A DNA stretch of 64,000 nucleotides from Zychaea mexicana (Eukaryota > Mucoromycota > Mucoromycetes > Mucorales > Lichtheimiaceae). Position numbers and translations under genes: made by a program. The notes under the pieces are model-generated. The model was not told where the DNA came from. It made no database searches and was given only the letters and a program-made list of their open reading frames with translations. Location of the stretch: positions 1 to 64,000 of the forward strand of contig NW_026516727.1 in the NCBI RefSeq assembly GCF_025766255.1, given 5' to 3'. This document shows, in pieces, positions 1 through 12,967 of the stretch; within the stretch, counting starts at the first letter, position 1, and the number at the start of each line of letters is the position of its first letter.

Positions 1-1560
1 ATTCAAACATATGGCCAAAGTAAGGAAGACCTCCAGAAACGCGTTTAACTGTAGACTGCGGCGGTGACTGTCGTTGTTTTGCAAAAAACACCTTCCATAA
101 TACGTATGAGCTAAATACCACGGTTACCGTCGTCACCGCAAGTCGCTTTCGTTCTCCTCCAGTATTAGCCGCAGTCGTGAATAGGTATCGCTGCTGTTTC
201 AATAACACTTCCGAGACGGATGTAAGGATGCCTCCTACGCCTTGGTCCCAGAGCGATAAAACGGTGCCCGTAAGATCATGATAGTTCATCGTCTCAGTAT
301 ATAGCAGCAGTTAGGACGGCGGATACAAAGAAAAGTATAATTATGACCTATTACCCCTTTATTTGTACTTATATACTGACTGCTGTGATCAGTTACCTTA
401 ATCGGCGTCGTGCTGATTAATGATGATTGTTTCTAGACTCCAGACCTTTTGTACATCGTCAAATGCTAACAAACACTATTACCCGCTTGTACGCTGCTTG
501 TACCACCTCTGTGCATAGAATGATACTCATGTATCAAATAGGTAAAAAATTCAATAACACGATATCCAATGGATAGAGAAGCGTCGAGGTTAGCATGTTA
601 AGTATATCACTCCAGCAAAGAATACATGGAGAAGAATTTAGTAACCTCGAAGATTAAAGACGAGGAATGAGCACTATCTTGTACAACTAGCAAGATGACA
701 TCTGAGAACTTTACTTGATGGTGTGCTCTTTTCTCACATGCATTTCTAATAACTATATATAACTCAGCAAATAAGTAAACATCATGTCATCAATCATATA
801 AAGAACCGTAAGCACTATAAAAAATCAACTTATACTGTCGGGGAGAGCCAGTCATCCTATACCGTCCGAACCTACCCAGGATACCTTTTGTACGTTTTTG
901 ATGCATCCTGTTAAAAGATTATCAGTACTGCCCAAAATATTTAACGAGCTATAAGTAATTCTTTGACGCACCACACTGAGAAAAAGGCAGCACGATATAA
1001 AGAGCTGCTGCATAACCTCCTGTTACCATGCATATATGCTTCGATTCGCTTGTTTTGTAAAAAAGCCTTGTCATTTACAAGGAGGAATATTGAGCAATAA
1101 GCACAACGCCAGCAATTCGGTAATGTACTTGAGTATGATTATATATGACGCAACGCTTAGTTCAACGACATCAAATCTTGTTTTCTATAACTCGCTGTTG
1201 CCATTGCAACCGCGGACTTAATCTTCTTGTAGTAGGCGCACTGACCATCAGATATGACTTTTCTGACACGGTGTCTGGAAAATTAAGCGGAGCAGCCGCA
1301 TATGTGAAACATACACGCACAACCAGACACACAAGGACGACGCACGCGCATAACGACTACAACGACCGTTTCCATAGTACTTGTACTTCTTCAGTTCCCC
1401 ATTCCTGTAATCCTTTGCTTTATTATAGCTTTTTTACGCTCAGAACAAGCAGAATAGCGACAAAAAAATTACTACGTCACGCGTCTGGCGGAAATTTAAT
1501 TTTCACTTGTTTTTTAAAAAAAAAACGACTACATTGACCACCCTTTTGTCACGTCCTGCT
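1..1560. other. Gene-free AT-rich spacer
   Basis: No open frame on either strand shows family motifs, plausible splice structure or codon bias. The short open stretches near 1036-1537 are low-quality and contain no recognisable domain. Nothing is called here. Confidence 0.6.
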
Positions 1561-1562
1561 AT

Positions 1563-2935
1563 TATAAAGCCCCTACCTTACCACTCCTTTGGGAATTGCA
1601 TCCCTATAAAACTTTTTTTATTGCCATTACCGCCGTTTTGGTGTGTATAGACTGCGTTCCATTCTGCTGGCCGGTTCGTCAAATTGTTGCCGCAGTGATC
1701 AAGTTCCTGTTCGTACTTTTCGTCAAAACAATCGTTCGTTTGGTTTTCCGCTCCTGCAGAGTACTGTTTTTTGGGCTTGCGACCTTCACTCTCGTCTCAT
1801 GCCTCTTCCTCTCGTCCCCGCCTCCATTCATCTCCGGGTTTGGGCCCTGCTGTCACTTGCTCCGGCAATGACGAAGAGCATGCTGCTGAAGCATTGGAGA
1901 GAATGCCACGCGCTGTATTGGTGTTGTTGCCGCTGTCGCCGTAGCCAAAGAGCACGTGCAAAAAGAAGACGAAGACGGAGTAGAAGAGGATCTTGAAGTC
2001 GCGTCCATTAAGCCTGCCACCGGCACCGTTCACCACCACCACCACCAACATCGCCGTCACCACAACAACGCCCGCTTCAGTGCCTACACCACCTACAACC
2101 CGCAACACCGTCGCCTCCACTCCTTCGCCCGTCACCAACCTTCTTACGATCCACCCACCACTGCCGTTCCTTTCACCATCACCGCCTTCCGCGGTCATCC
2201 TCACTTCCGCCGCCGCACCCATTTCTTTCTTTTTTGCCCTTATCCTCGCGCTCCTCGTCATTATCGTCGCCGCCGCCACTCTTCCGTGTAGCCACCGCAT
2301 TACCGCCTCCGCCGACGTTCTTCTTCCTCGACAGTCACCGCCGCCGCTCACCGTCATCGTCACCGCAGACACACCGCCAACCGTTACGCTCCTTACCCCC
2401 ATCGATTGCACCGTCATCATCGCCGCTCTTCTTCCTCCGTCCTGTCCCTCCGCTCCCTTATCGCCGATTTCAACCACCAACAGTTGTCTTTTTCTCCGCT
2501 TGCAACCACCGAGGCCACCACCACCACGGTCCCATCTTCTCCTTCCGCTTTCTTCTATTCCGTCGTCTCCTGTCACCACCGTCGCCACACCGTTTCTTGC
2601 CGAAGAAAGGACGGAAGATGATGACGTTTTGGCAATGCTCTCTAAAGAGTTAGCTTTGTCAACGTGGCATGGAGACAAGAGATCGAGGCGCTCATCTGCA
2701 CGCCCATGGACGATGATGAGTTCATGCGGCGTGCAGCGGATTTACCGCGCCGTCTTTTGGAAGAAGACGCTTGGTGGTAAGTTTAAAAAATGGTCAAGTA
2801 CCTTATCATAGCGTATTCTAACGGAAACTGTCCTTTTCTGACGCTATCCTGTAGCTGTTGTCTGTGTCGCCGTTGTCTGCTGTGGTTCGTGTCCGTCGTG
2901 GTTGCTTTTTTTTCGCGTTCGGGCAAGGTAATACC
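1563..2935 (+). other. CCN-rich low-complexity stretch, coding status uncertain
   Basis: A TATAAA box lies at 1563-1568. From about 2000 to 2600 the + strand is a dense run of CAC/CCG/ACC triplets that reads as Thr/Pro/Ser-rich sequence in one frame (open 1993-2811), His/Arg-rich in a second, and a Gly/Val-rich protein on the minus strand (2678-1797). The + frame 1993-2811 contains a hydrophobic stretch (FFFALILALLVIIVAAATL) and an acidic segment around 2605-2650. A good intron, GTAAGT at 2777 to CTGTAG at 2853 with a CTAAC/CTGAC branch site, supports transcription in the + direction. A separate acidic open run ends just before it (MDDDEFMRRAADLP in another frame). A mucin-like membrane protein is possible but the frame cannot be settled from sequence alone. 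Confidence 0.3.
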
Positions 2936-3480
2936 TTATAGTTCTTTCTTCAATCGTGCTCTTCTTTTCGCATGGTAGACTAAACACCAATTATATTCAC
3001 TCGAGAGAACGCTCTTGGGTCTTAAGTTGTCGGCGGTCTCCGCCTTCGTCAGGCGTTGGGAAGCGGTCCGGACATCTCAGTGTATAATTGTCTTTCCAGT
3101 CAGTCCCAGCTCATGTGGATGATGTTACTACAGAAGCCCTCCTTGTAACCAGAGCAATGTTGTTCTCCAACCCCCGCCCCGAAAGCTCAACCGGAGCTAT
3201 CCTCGCCCTTTCCATATCTTGAATCCCCACCGGTTGTAGTCAATGTCACAGTCACCTTTGCCTTGGGGATTCCTGAAGCTGGGGTGCCCGGGCCGGGGTG
3301 TTTGACCAGCGGTGTGAGTGGTACGCCGCAATGGAAAGTGTCAGCTTTCCAGGCTAGCCGAGTAAAAAACTCGGGGTGTTGTGAGAATCCCGTCTTTGGC
3401 TTGATCAGTCTTTTGACAACAGACTATCAGAAACAAAAACATCATTCAATTTCTGTTTGGCGGATTTTCTGACTTGACAC
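2936..3480. other. Spacer, possible element remnant
   Basis: The stretch has higher GC than its surroundings (about 3000-3400) and short open runs on the + strand broken by stops, for example around 3110-3220. It may be the remnant of a repeated element, but no domain can be named. Confidence 0.25.
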
Positions 3481-6340
3481 TCTTGCTAAACACAACAACA
3501 ACAGCGAACAAGTGCGTCGAAGGACAAGCAGCATCCATCGAAACATGGACCGAAATATTCCAGCGTGGGGAAGGAGTATATTTGTTATCTATCGGTGATG
3601 CTGTGGCGACAAGGACTCTTCAAGCTAATGCGAAAATCTACATTCAAACAAACCAACAAGGCAGAACCTTATCATGGGCAGTACATTATGCGCATAGAAC
3701 ATTTGCATAGGCGGATCAACTCCAACTCGTGGTAGGGCGGACGTTGGTATCGCTTAGTCTGGGCGGACAAAAAGGCGACATTGTTTTGTGCGAATCGACT
3801 TATTTACGACAGCAATAATTGACTTGTTGTGACATCGGCATGGAAGGAATTTTGAGCTGGTAAAAAAAATTAAAGTATGCGGCATTTTCAACATGGAAAA
3901 GTACACAAATCATACGATAGACCTTCACTAACAGCGTTAGTTTAGGGAAGGTCTCGAGTTAACGAAACAATCATCACTTTATCCTTGCTTTTGTAGAAAT
4001 CCAAAGAGGACATGGTGGCAAAAAGGGGCAGCGACGAACATCATGTCTACAGACATTATCCAACGCTATCTATGATGACAAGACGAACATTGCAGCAACG
4101 CACACGACTATTCATTTCAGTCAAGATCGTGAAAAGAGCATACCAGGTAACTGTTCAAACTAATCAACGTCAAGTCAATGGAAAGAAATAACTCTTATTC
4201 ATCTCTATTTGTGACGGGAACCCGGGGCAACAATAGCAACGCAACAGAAAGGACGGTTTTGGCATTGAGAATGTGATGGCAACACAAGGACAAAAGACAA
4301 GGGTGGTTTAAACTGGCAGCAGTGCGCGAATGTCAGCTATTCAAGCAAGCCAACATTAAATCAATGAGGTGGCTACAAGACAATGGGACTTCTTTCAATG
4401 CGCTGGCAATTGGACGCGAAGGACAAGAGCGTCAAAGTCGGCGGCAGCATTCATGACAACTATTCAGGATGTTCAACAACAATTTCTAGCAAAGTTGACA
4501 ACTCTAATTCATCACAAACAAAGGCAACAGGTATTGTACAGTGCAAAGATGTATTTATCATTCGCCTATTATGTTGTTTCAAGTGTGACGACAACCAAAC
4601 ACAATGGCGAGAGCGACAAGGAGCCACGACGTTGCGGCATTATATCGTCTGATTTGATAATATTTTGATTGAACAGAGATGTTTTTACATCATGAATACT
4701 CTAGTCTGGACATCTCTATTTATGGCATCAAAACTTTGGGCAACAACATTGGGTCAACAAAAACCATTGATCTTCAACGTGGTGGCAGCAACATTCAAGT
4801 GGCGGCAAGGGCGGAATTGGCAACAAAATACGAGAAAGCGTAATTGACTTAAAAACACGCAAACCTTTCATCAACAATCACAAGCTATAGAACCGCATAA
4901 TTGGCTATAGATCATAATTGACAACTAGAACAAATCAGCAACGCAAAGCTGTCAACTAAAACAAGTGGCAGCAATATAAAATCGACAATAAAATACAAGA
5001 GAAATTGACAACAATTCATATAACCATTCAGTGGATATGGTAGCTATAGTAATACACATTACTATTGATCAGACTAATATTAAATAAAAAGAGTATTATA
5101 CTCATGGCTATGTATATGTTCTTATGCGGCAAAGATGGCACAAAAATTGATAGTGTCTTCAAATCCATACAGAAGCTTCATTGGCATGAACGGTAAGGGG
5201 CATCACGGACAGCGATACACTACTATGCGGCATCACTTCTGGTTTAACGTCGAGGCAGTTATGTAAAGAGGCGGCGAATGGACAACAAGCAATGGAGCAA
5301 AAAGGGACAAAAGGCACAGCTATCCCAGACGTATCAAGCAAACTATTGCATTTGGAGGACACTATTGGCAAGCGGCATATTGTATTATTGTTGGATTGAC
5401 ATGACGGCATTATAATACTTTCAAAGGCGGCGCAACATCCATGTCTGACTGGGTGGCAAAAACGTGTAAAGGGCACTAAACACGCATCCGGCAAACGCGC
5501 GAAGGACTAGCCGATATCTCTTGCCCCAGAAAGGACCAATTACAAGAGATGAAGTCAAGTTTTACGAACGATGAACTTTCAAACACTCCTGTTGTTTATG
5601 CGACAGAGATTCACATCGCTTCAAAGATAGCTCAACAACAACGACGGCAACAGAACTCGTGGCAGACATATACAAAACAATCCCCAGGAACCATCAATGA
5701 GATTAGACTTATTATGTAGGAAAAGCAACCAACTCGAGGGTCAACATCTCACAGAGAAACAAATCAAGCAATTGTGGCCAACACAAGTTTTCAGTATTAA
5801 AACGAAAAGAAAACCAGGAGCAAAACATCAATTAAAATCAGCATCAAGTGTGAAAAAGGAGAGCAACATATGCCATATCTGTGTCTCGGATATCGATACT
5901 TAACATCAAGAGTTCTGTGACGTTGAACGATTTAGGTCGAAGAGAAGATGTCCAGCACCACAATAAAGGCAAAATCGGTTTTAGAAGGTAAAGGTGCGAA
6001 TAAGAGAAACTCAATTCTGTATGCGTCGAGATCGACAACATACCATCAAAATCAACTTCTGTATGATCCGGAAGAATGGAATTAAAATCATTAGTAGTTA
6101 ATAGGGTACGTTGCGTGGATCCATGTGGCAACATCGATCGGTTAAAGCAGCAAAGATCATAACGAGCAAAAAATTCAGAGAAAAGACAGCGACACGACGT
6201 ACTCTTACCATATCAATAACAAATCATGACAGAATGGACATGATCCAGCACAGTTGAAGCGCATGGATCAGAACGTAAGAATAGAAAAAGAAAGGCAAGA
6301 CCCTATCATTGGGCAAAACGTAGCAACATTTGGAGGGGTA
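3481..6340 (+). other. Long A/C-biased gene-free region
   Basis: About 2.9 kb without a convincing gene. The + strand is strongly enriched in A and C and is peppered with variants of GGCAACAA, GGCAGCAACA and TTGACAAC, for example near 4270, 4430-4530, 4735-4830 and 4960-5010. The longest open frames (about 100 codons or less) lack splice sites, start context and domains. The asymmetry suggests an old, degenerate simple-sequence expansion or a non-coding transcript. Confidence 0.4.
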
Positions 6341-7471
6341 GAATATGTATTGTTCTATAATATTCATTAAACATTACTTAGATTATACTGTATATGTATT
6401 ATAACTATACATCTGAACAAATGAGAATGCTACTCATATGCTGTTTTTTGCCACCCCAATCTTTTACCAAAGAAAGCTTTGGAAGTCAAAGTTATGTTGT
6501 AAAACATACATTGAATCACCCCGTCTTTGCCAATAAACCACCCGCGCAAAGGTAATCTAAACTTTGTTGGGATAATAAACGATCATCAAGCTATTAAATA
6601 TTAATCAGTCAAAACGTTTTTATCGCACATAAGATACATATTAGCACCTATCATGATTTAGATAGCATAATAGCAACAGTCCAGCTTAACAGCATGCTTT
6701 ATTCATTATTGTCATCAAGATATACGAAAAAATAAGAGCTTCCTCGTCTAGCGCCGACAATGAAGGTATATATATCATCAAACCCACAATATTGGCGGGA
6801 AGAAAATACCTTTCATAATGATGTTGTTAATCTTTCGGAATGGATTCCATGGTCGCTACAATGTATGATGTACTTCATATCCATGGCGGCAAACTTTTTG
6901 CTGTAGAGATATATACTCCTCAGAAAAACAGTCAATTCTCATTGAAGTTACCAGCCAAACGATTCGGATCACAAATTGAGAAAGTGTTTCTTATGATAGA
7001 ACGTGAATCATTCCCATTCAACAGTTACTATTGCCTCTTTTTTTCATACCCGAGGCTATGTGATTAAAGGGTCACCAGAAAGAGACAATGGTCATGCATG
7101 TATGGGAAAATTGGGCCAAAACCTATTCAAAAATCTTAAACTTTATCGATATAAACAATGAGGTAAAAAGTGAACAAGAAGAAGGTTCATTACTGCTGCC
7201 TTTAGTAGACAATCAACAGCTACTGTCACTAACTATTAGCAATGGCGGCAGGTAGCCAGTATTTTCGATCTTATAAATATAGGCTAAACTAATGGCAAGA
7301 GAAGTACCCATCATTGCACCCATTACTATTAGTATCATCGTCGCATTACACTCGTTATTACCTACCAGCATCCATTTATTTTTATAAAGAGCTACTTCAT
7401 ATAACCTATCAGCTTTCCCTCCTATAGTTCCTCACAACAACCGGATATAACACCCTATACTATTCAAGTTA
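6341..7471. other. Spacer upstream of the Q-rich gene
   Basis: AT-rich sequence with no gene seen. It should contain the promoter of the gene starting at 7472. The last 150 bases are pyrimidine-rich, as is common in leaders of this genome. Confidence 0.5.
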
Positions 7472-9596
7472 ATGTCACGTAGAAGTAGACGCATACGAGG
7501 ACAGATACCAGAGTTCCCCGAACTTGAACATGTCCAGCAACCTACTGCACAGGCCGAAGGACCTGAAGATCCTGAGCATCCCGAAGAACGTGAGCAACCT
7601 TGGGAAGAGGTTCAAGAGCTTGATGAACAACCTCAAGAGGAAAGTCAAGAGCCTCAACCGCAGCAAATCTCACAACAAAGCGCAAATCGTGGAGGACAAG
7701 GGCGTAGGCCGGGAAGAGGTCGACCTCGTTGGATACAATGGCCGGAAGAAGAGACGCATCAATATCAGCAACAACAGTATTATGTACCGAATTATCATCA
7801 GCAATATCTTAGACATCCCTACCATCAACAGCATCATCAACAACATCATGAACCGCCTTATCAGCATAATGGGCAGCAATATTACGAACAGCAACAACAA
7901 TATCATCATCAACAACAGCAGCAACTTTATCATGAACGAAACGAACAACGAAATAATCAGGAGCAGCAGCAGTACTTTGGACCACGACAAAATCATCAAC
8001 AACCTTTTTATTATAACCCTGTTCATCCGCAAGGACCGCACAGAATATACTCACCTGTATATGATCCCTCATCGACTGCAGATCCACTGCGAGTACATGA
8101 ACAACAGCGACGACTTGGACACCACCATCAGCAACACCGCCGGACGGAGTCACTAGCAGATGATCAAGATATAGCTCCCTTCCTTTTAGGATACCCGTTA
8201 AATCCCTATAGAACAGGTTGGCAACAGCTTCCTGCTTTGCAGAGACATGATTGGCAGCCTCGATATTATAATGGTCCACAGTACATCGCTCCTCAACCAC
8301 GTCGTCCTTTAAATTCATTTATTAATTCTCTTCAAGAATTACTGCAAGAGCAACAGCAACAACAGCCCTCTTCTTCCGTACAACCACCAAAGTCAGGATC
8401 ATCAACAGAGCTCATTGATAAGCGTCCACACCTTAAAAATATCCTAGCATCATCAACAATGGAAAGACAAGTACAGCAACAACAATCCGAAAAATCATCT
8501 TCTGCGTCTCCTCGTCTTCAGCCACAAGGAGGTGCCAGCAGCAGCAGCAGCTTCCCAGTGACGACAACAGAAGATACTTCTGCAAGCTCTGTCCTTGGTA
8601 AACGTACGCGTGAGAATTCTGGAGAAGCCGAAGCGGATAACAAAGAAGCACTGCAGGAGCGACGATCAGCACGAGAACGAGGTAAAATAAACTAGATCAG
8701 CAATAACTATGCCTTTTCAACTTTTGTGAAAGTGTTATTGATCCAGCTTTTTCTTCACGCATATAAATCTATATAGATAACCAAGAACGACTGCAACACA
8801 AAGAGAACCGGCAACAACGTATCAAGGGTATAAGCGCTCTATCCTTTCTATTGTATTGGTTTGATATTTTTACATGCTTCTACTTATTAAACAACTTTGT
8901 TATTGTGTGTATTTTAGAAATTGTTCGATTTTTGAAGGAACCTCAAAACTATCAAAGACTTCCCATCCTGGAGCAGATTAACCAAAATGTCGAGCAACAA
9001 GTGGAGGAAGCGATTTTAGAACGTATCAATTTTATTCGAGAGGATGGACAACCACGATACCAAGATCCTGAATTAAACCAGCTGTAAGTGATAACTTTTT
9101 TCTTGTCCTCGACTATATATCAGCGTATACAAAGCAGCAAAAAACAAGAACAGCAATTCAAACTTTGAACTTTTTTCTTTAAAGTCGCCGTAGCAGTCTC
9201 CTCAATGATTCTGAAAGGCGTAGTCTGGATTTCAGACTGGTACAGCTGGCGAGATGGGTTGAACAAGAACGTATCAGGGACGCCATTGAAAGGTGGAAAG
9301 GTATTCGCACGGAGGCCGAGCAACTTGAAAACATTCCTATTGATGAGAATGATACGCATGCCCGAGAACTACATGAAAACCAGCGCATGCTGCATGCCTT
9401 TGCACTTACCAATGTTCATTTCGGCGATACTACTCCAGAGATTGAGGCACGTCGCGATAAAGTGTGGAGTTATATGCCTAGTTTCGAACAAAGAGTGGAT
9501 CAGCAGATACTCGAGGCTGAGCAGCGTATTGCGGAGTCGCTCGATCGTCTTCGCCATCGAGAAGAACAGCAGCAACAACAAAATCGCAATGAGTAG
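7472..9596 (+). CDS. Gln/His/Tyr-rich protein of unknown function, 4 exons
   Basis: Predicted 612 residues from exons 7472-8681, 8777-8827, 8918-9083 and 9185-9596; all three introns are GT-AG and keep frame. The first exon gives about 400 residues of low complexity: an acidic Glu/Pro/Gln opening, a basic Gly/Arg patch near residues 75-90, then long Gln/His/Tyr-rich runs (residues 95-240), poly-Gln and Ser-rich tracts, and an LGKRTREN segment. The last three exons encode a predicted helical C-terminal part with EEAILERINFIRE and a final segment rich in Glu, Arg and Gln (IEARRDKVWSYMPSFEQRV) that looks coiled coil. I do not recognise the family. Composition resembles fungal prion-like or condensate-forming regulatory proteins, which is inference only. 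Start chosen as the first ATG, followed by a basic SRRSRRIRG opening. Confidence 0.75.
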
Positions 9597-11005
9597 TTGC
9601 TGACCACAATACCCATTTCTAAATCTATCATTGATTTGTCCCCATTATATAGGAGTAGTAATAGTAGTAGTAATAGATTAGTATACATAAGCAACTTTTC
9701 AGTATATATCTTGATAGCGACAACCATTTTAGCAGTATTAATAATATCATTACAGTGTACCCTCGCCTTTTGCAACAGTGACAGTTTTGAACGTGAGTTA
9801 GTAATAAAGTTCTAAACATAGATAAAAACAGACTAATTTATTTTGATTTCTTGCATGCATTGCTGTCATCTGATGATCGTGACTATGACAAAGTAGCAAA
9901 ATAACGATGTATATTGTATCTTCAACATAGCTGGAGGTGTCTATATAAGCAGTTAACTAGTCTTGACTTTGTCGTTCTTTTGTGTACTTATTACCGTTCC
10001 ACTTTGGATCCATCTTATTATGAGAAAAATCTTCTTTCAGAAAGCTCATAATAGCCAAGCAGGAAGATCGTGTCTGGGAGGAATATTGCCATACTAATGG
10101 TGCCAAATCGCTGGAGGGGTTAAAAACTTTTTTTAGAGCAAGTAAACATATCCTGGATTGAAAGTACTTTGATTAAGTTCCACTTTTTCTCGTCTTTGGC
10201 ATAAAGAAAGGCATCGGCCCATACTCAACCAACCAACGATCACCTTTTGGAAAGTAAAAGTTGAAAGCGGCATGAACAAGGGAAAATACTTTAATATCAA
10301 TACCATATACAATTTCAATATACCATGTACTGATTATATACAGTATACGGATTCTTTTTTGCATCTTACCTTTAATAAAATGCAATCCTACAAAGCTGAT
10401 TTTGCAAGTTGCTGATTTTTTAAGTTTGTGATATTTTAAAAACTCGTTTCAAAAAGTGTAGGGAGTTGCAAAACCTGGGCCCACTGCACATAAAATTCAG
10501 CAGTTGTAAAATCTCAAACTGTTGTAAAAGAAACAGTTTTCTTGTAGGAAGTTTAACCTCTTTTCTTTATTTGAGCCGTACTCTTCTTAAACGACCAATG
10601 TGAATCACATTAGTCGAAATAATTACACCATAAAGTCGTCAGGTGCACTTATGATTTGCTCTGATATGTTCGCTATATTGGAATAAATGACACTTATTGT
10701 TAGCTTCATGGAGCTCAAGTCTAGTAGCAGGAGTATATGCAATGATATATGCTATGACGGCTATGACGAAAGAGAAAAATCAAAAGATGAAGATTCTTTA
10801 ATAACTCGGGAAGTTGGGTTATCAAAGGATATTAGAGGTATATTATATATCTTGGTGCTTCCTGAAAATCGGGTTTGACAGGTTCGATTCCCCAGCGGCA
10901 CAAAAGTTCGAAAGTCACAGTGTCGCTCGAGCTTGCTCTGCTAAGACCAACTACAAAAAAATTTCTTCTGCCGCTATTTCCAAACGATCAGTAACTTGTT
11001 ACAAA
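9597..11005. other. Spacer with short coding-like fragments
   Basis: No complete gene. A + strand run at 10024-10161 reads like real protein (DRVWEEYCHTNGAKSLEGLK) but is bounded by stops, and a minus-strand run near 10385-10173 (YGPMPFFMPKTRKSG) is also coding-like. Both may be remnants of one decayed gene or element. The 3' end of this stretch is the promoter/leader of the eIF3g gene. Confidence 0.35.
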
Positions 11006-12452
11006 ATGGCTTCAGTGTACGTAAAAATTAAACGATTGATCCCCCCAAGCAGACGATGTTCTTCATTCAAACAATTAATGAACACTTGACGATTTTAATT
11101 TCAAATTCACTAGACAACCATCGAAGCACTCGTGGGCTGACGAAATTGAGGAAGAAGAAGGTTAGCCAGTTTCGGTGCACGCAATACTAAACACGACAAA
11201 AAAAAATAGAAACGCCACCCGATGCGACTTGACACAAATATTAACGTGATTTATAAATAGATGCCTTTCAACCAAAGGTGTTCACAGACGAAAACGGCAT
11301 CAAAACCATTGTTGAATTCCGAGAAAACGAAGATGGCAAGACTGTAAAGGTAATTAAAACTGATTTGAATTTTATACATCAGCAGCAAACATGGACCGAA
11401 GCATTCCCTACCGCAGCGGCGTGATCTCTGGCCCTCCTTTTTATTTCAACGAACATCAATTGACGCAACAATTCTTGCACAAATAACATTTCAAAAGGTC
11501 ACACGAAAGATCCGCTCGAAGCTCGTTACAGAAAACGTCAACAAGTCTGTTGCCGCGCGTAAAAAATGGGTCAAGTTTGGCGAAGAAGAAGGCAACAAGC
11601 CCGGACCCGATCTCTCTACAACCACCATTGGTGAAAATATCCCATTAAAGCTGGGCAGCACTGCCGGCAAGGTATTGCAGGAAGAGGAATTGGAAAGGTT
11701 GGGACGAAAAGAGCAAGTGTGTAAGAAGAAGGCTAAACAATCATTGCTTGGTTATAGAGCGTCGATACTGTTGCTGCTGAAGAGGCACAAGAGAAGCTCC
11801 AGCGACAGTCCAAGGCTAAGAATATCATGTGCCGTATCTGTAAAGGCGAGCATTTCACATCCAAATGTCCTTACAAGGATACGCTCCAGCCATTGGATGA
11901 GATTGCCAACTCCATTGAAAATGCTAAGAACGAACGCGGTAAGGACAAAAAAGATAGGCATGAATTGCATAAGGAGGGAATGATTGGGGTTTTCACGTGT
12001 CGATTGGGAAGTGGAGGGTTTATTGTGATGATGTATGTAACTCAACAAACGCATGTGATGATATGATTTATGTAGCCGATACCCCAGACTCTGCAGCCGC
12101 AGCTGCCGATGGACCTGGCGGTGGAAGCAAGTACATTGCACCCCATCTTCGAAAGGGCGCCGGTGCCGGAGCCGGTGAATCCATGCGCGACACCAAGCGC
12201 GATGACAGTGCTACGCTCCGTGTCACAAACTTGTCTGAAGACGTCACAGACAACGACATATACGACCTGTTCTATCGCTTTGGCCAAATCGCCCGTGTAT
12301 ATCTTGCACGCGACCGTGAAACGGGCCTGTGCAAGGGCTTTGCGTTTGTGTCATTCACCGACAAAATGGATGCCGAGCGGGCACAGCAAGCAATCAACGG
12401 CTACGGTTACGACAACCTCATTTTGCGGGTCGAGTTTGCACGCAGCTCATAA
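11006..12452 (+). CDS. TIF35: Translation initiation factor eIF3 subunit G
   Basis: Predicted 292 residues from six exons: 11006-11016, 11114-11160, 11261-11349, 11498-11671, 11758-11938 and 12076-12452. The N-terminus has the family [11 protein letters not shown] motif after a tiny first exon. It is followed by the conserved eIF3g segment ([21 protein letters not shown]), a zinc knuckle [14 protein letters not shown] encoded by exon 5, a [12 protein letters not shown] motif, and a C-terminal RRM with RNP1-like [11 protein letters not shown] and RNP2-like LRVTNLS. The length fits the family (about 270-320). eIF3g is the RNA-binding subunit of the cytoplasmic eIF3 complex and helps scanning and reinitiation. 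The intron inside the fourth codon is a usual feature of intron-rich fungi. Confidence 0.95.
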
Positions 12453-12967
12453 TTCTGTTGTTGTTTGTTGTTGATCGCCATCTTCATAACTTTTCCTCCT
12501 TTCGTACATAATATCAACATCTTTTCACGCACAAACAAAAAGAAGGAAAGTCTCTTCTGCCTCCCCAAAAGCTATCATTTGTACACTTTATGAAATACAA
12601 AAAAAAAAAAAGGTCATGTGTGTGCATGTTTTTTGCCACGAGAATACAATAAATGCGCATATGCTTTTTTCTTGATCATCAAGCGCTAGCTACTACTACT
12701 ACCCAGCCTGATGCCGTGCCACATCTTTTATGACGTAAAAATCGTAGCAACTCCGCCATATACACACATGAGTATTTCTTCTGGTGCCTGCGCCTGAACC
12801 AATCGTTCAGCCTTTTTCATTAAAGTTCATACCACTGACACACACATTTTTTTTTGTAACAAAAAAAATTATTATTATTATTATTGCCTACTTCTATTAC
12901 TACTTCTTACTATTACTATTATACTTTTTTCTGTGCTCCCTCTCTCACCCCTTCCTTTCCATATTCA
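12453..12967. other. Spacer between eIF3g and the Mga2-like gene
   Basis: Contains the 3' region of eIF3g, with an A tract near 12600 and an AATAAA-like signal near 12647. The promoter/leader of the next gene follows, with a TTA repeat (about 12869-12885) and a pyrimidine-rich leader just before the ATG at 12968. No other gene seen. Confidence 0.5.

Noticed and set aside
10881..10891. GGTTCGATTCC, a perfect match to a tRNA B box
   Set aside because: The flanking bases do not form a T-stem, no A box or acceptor stem pairs around it, so no tRNA cloverleaf can be drawn; a decayed SINE remains possible but is unsupported.
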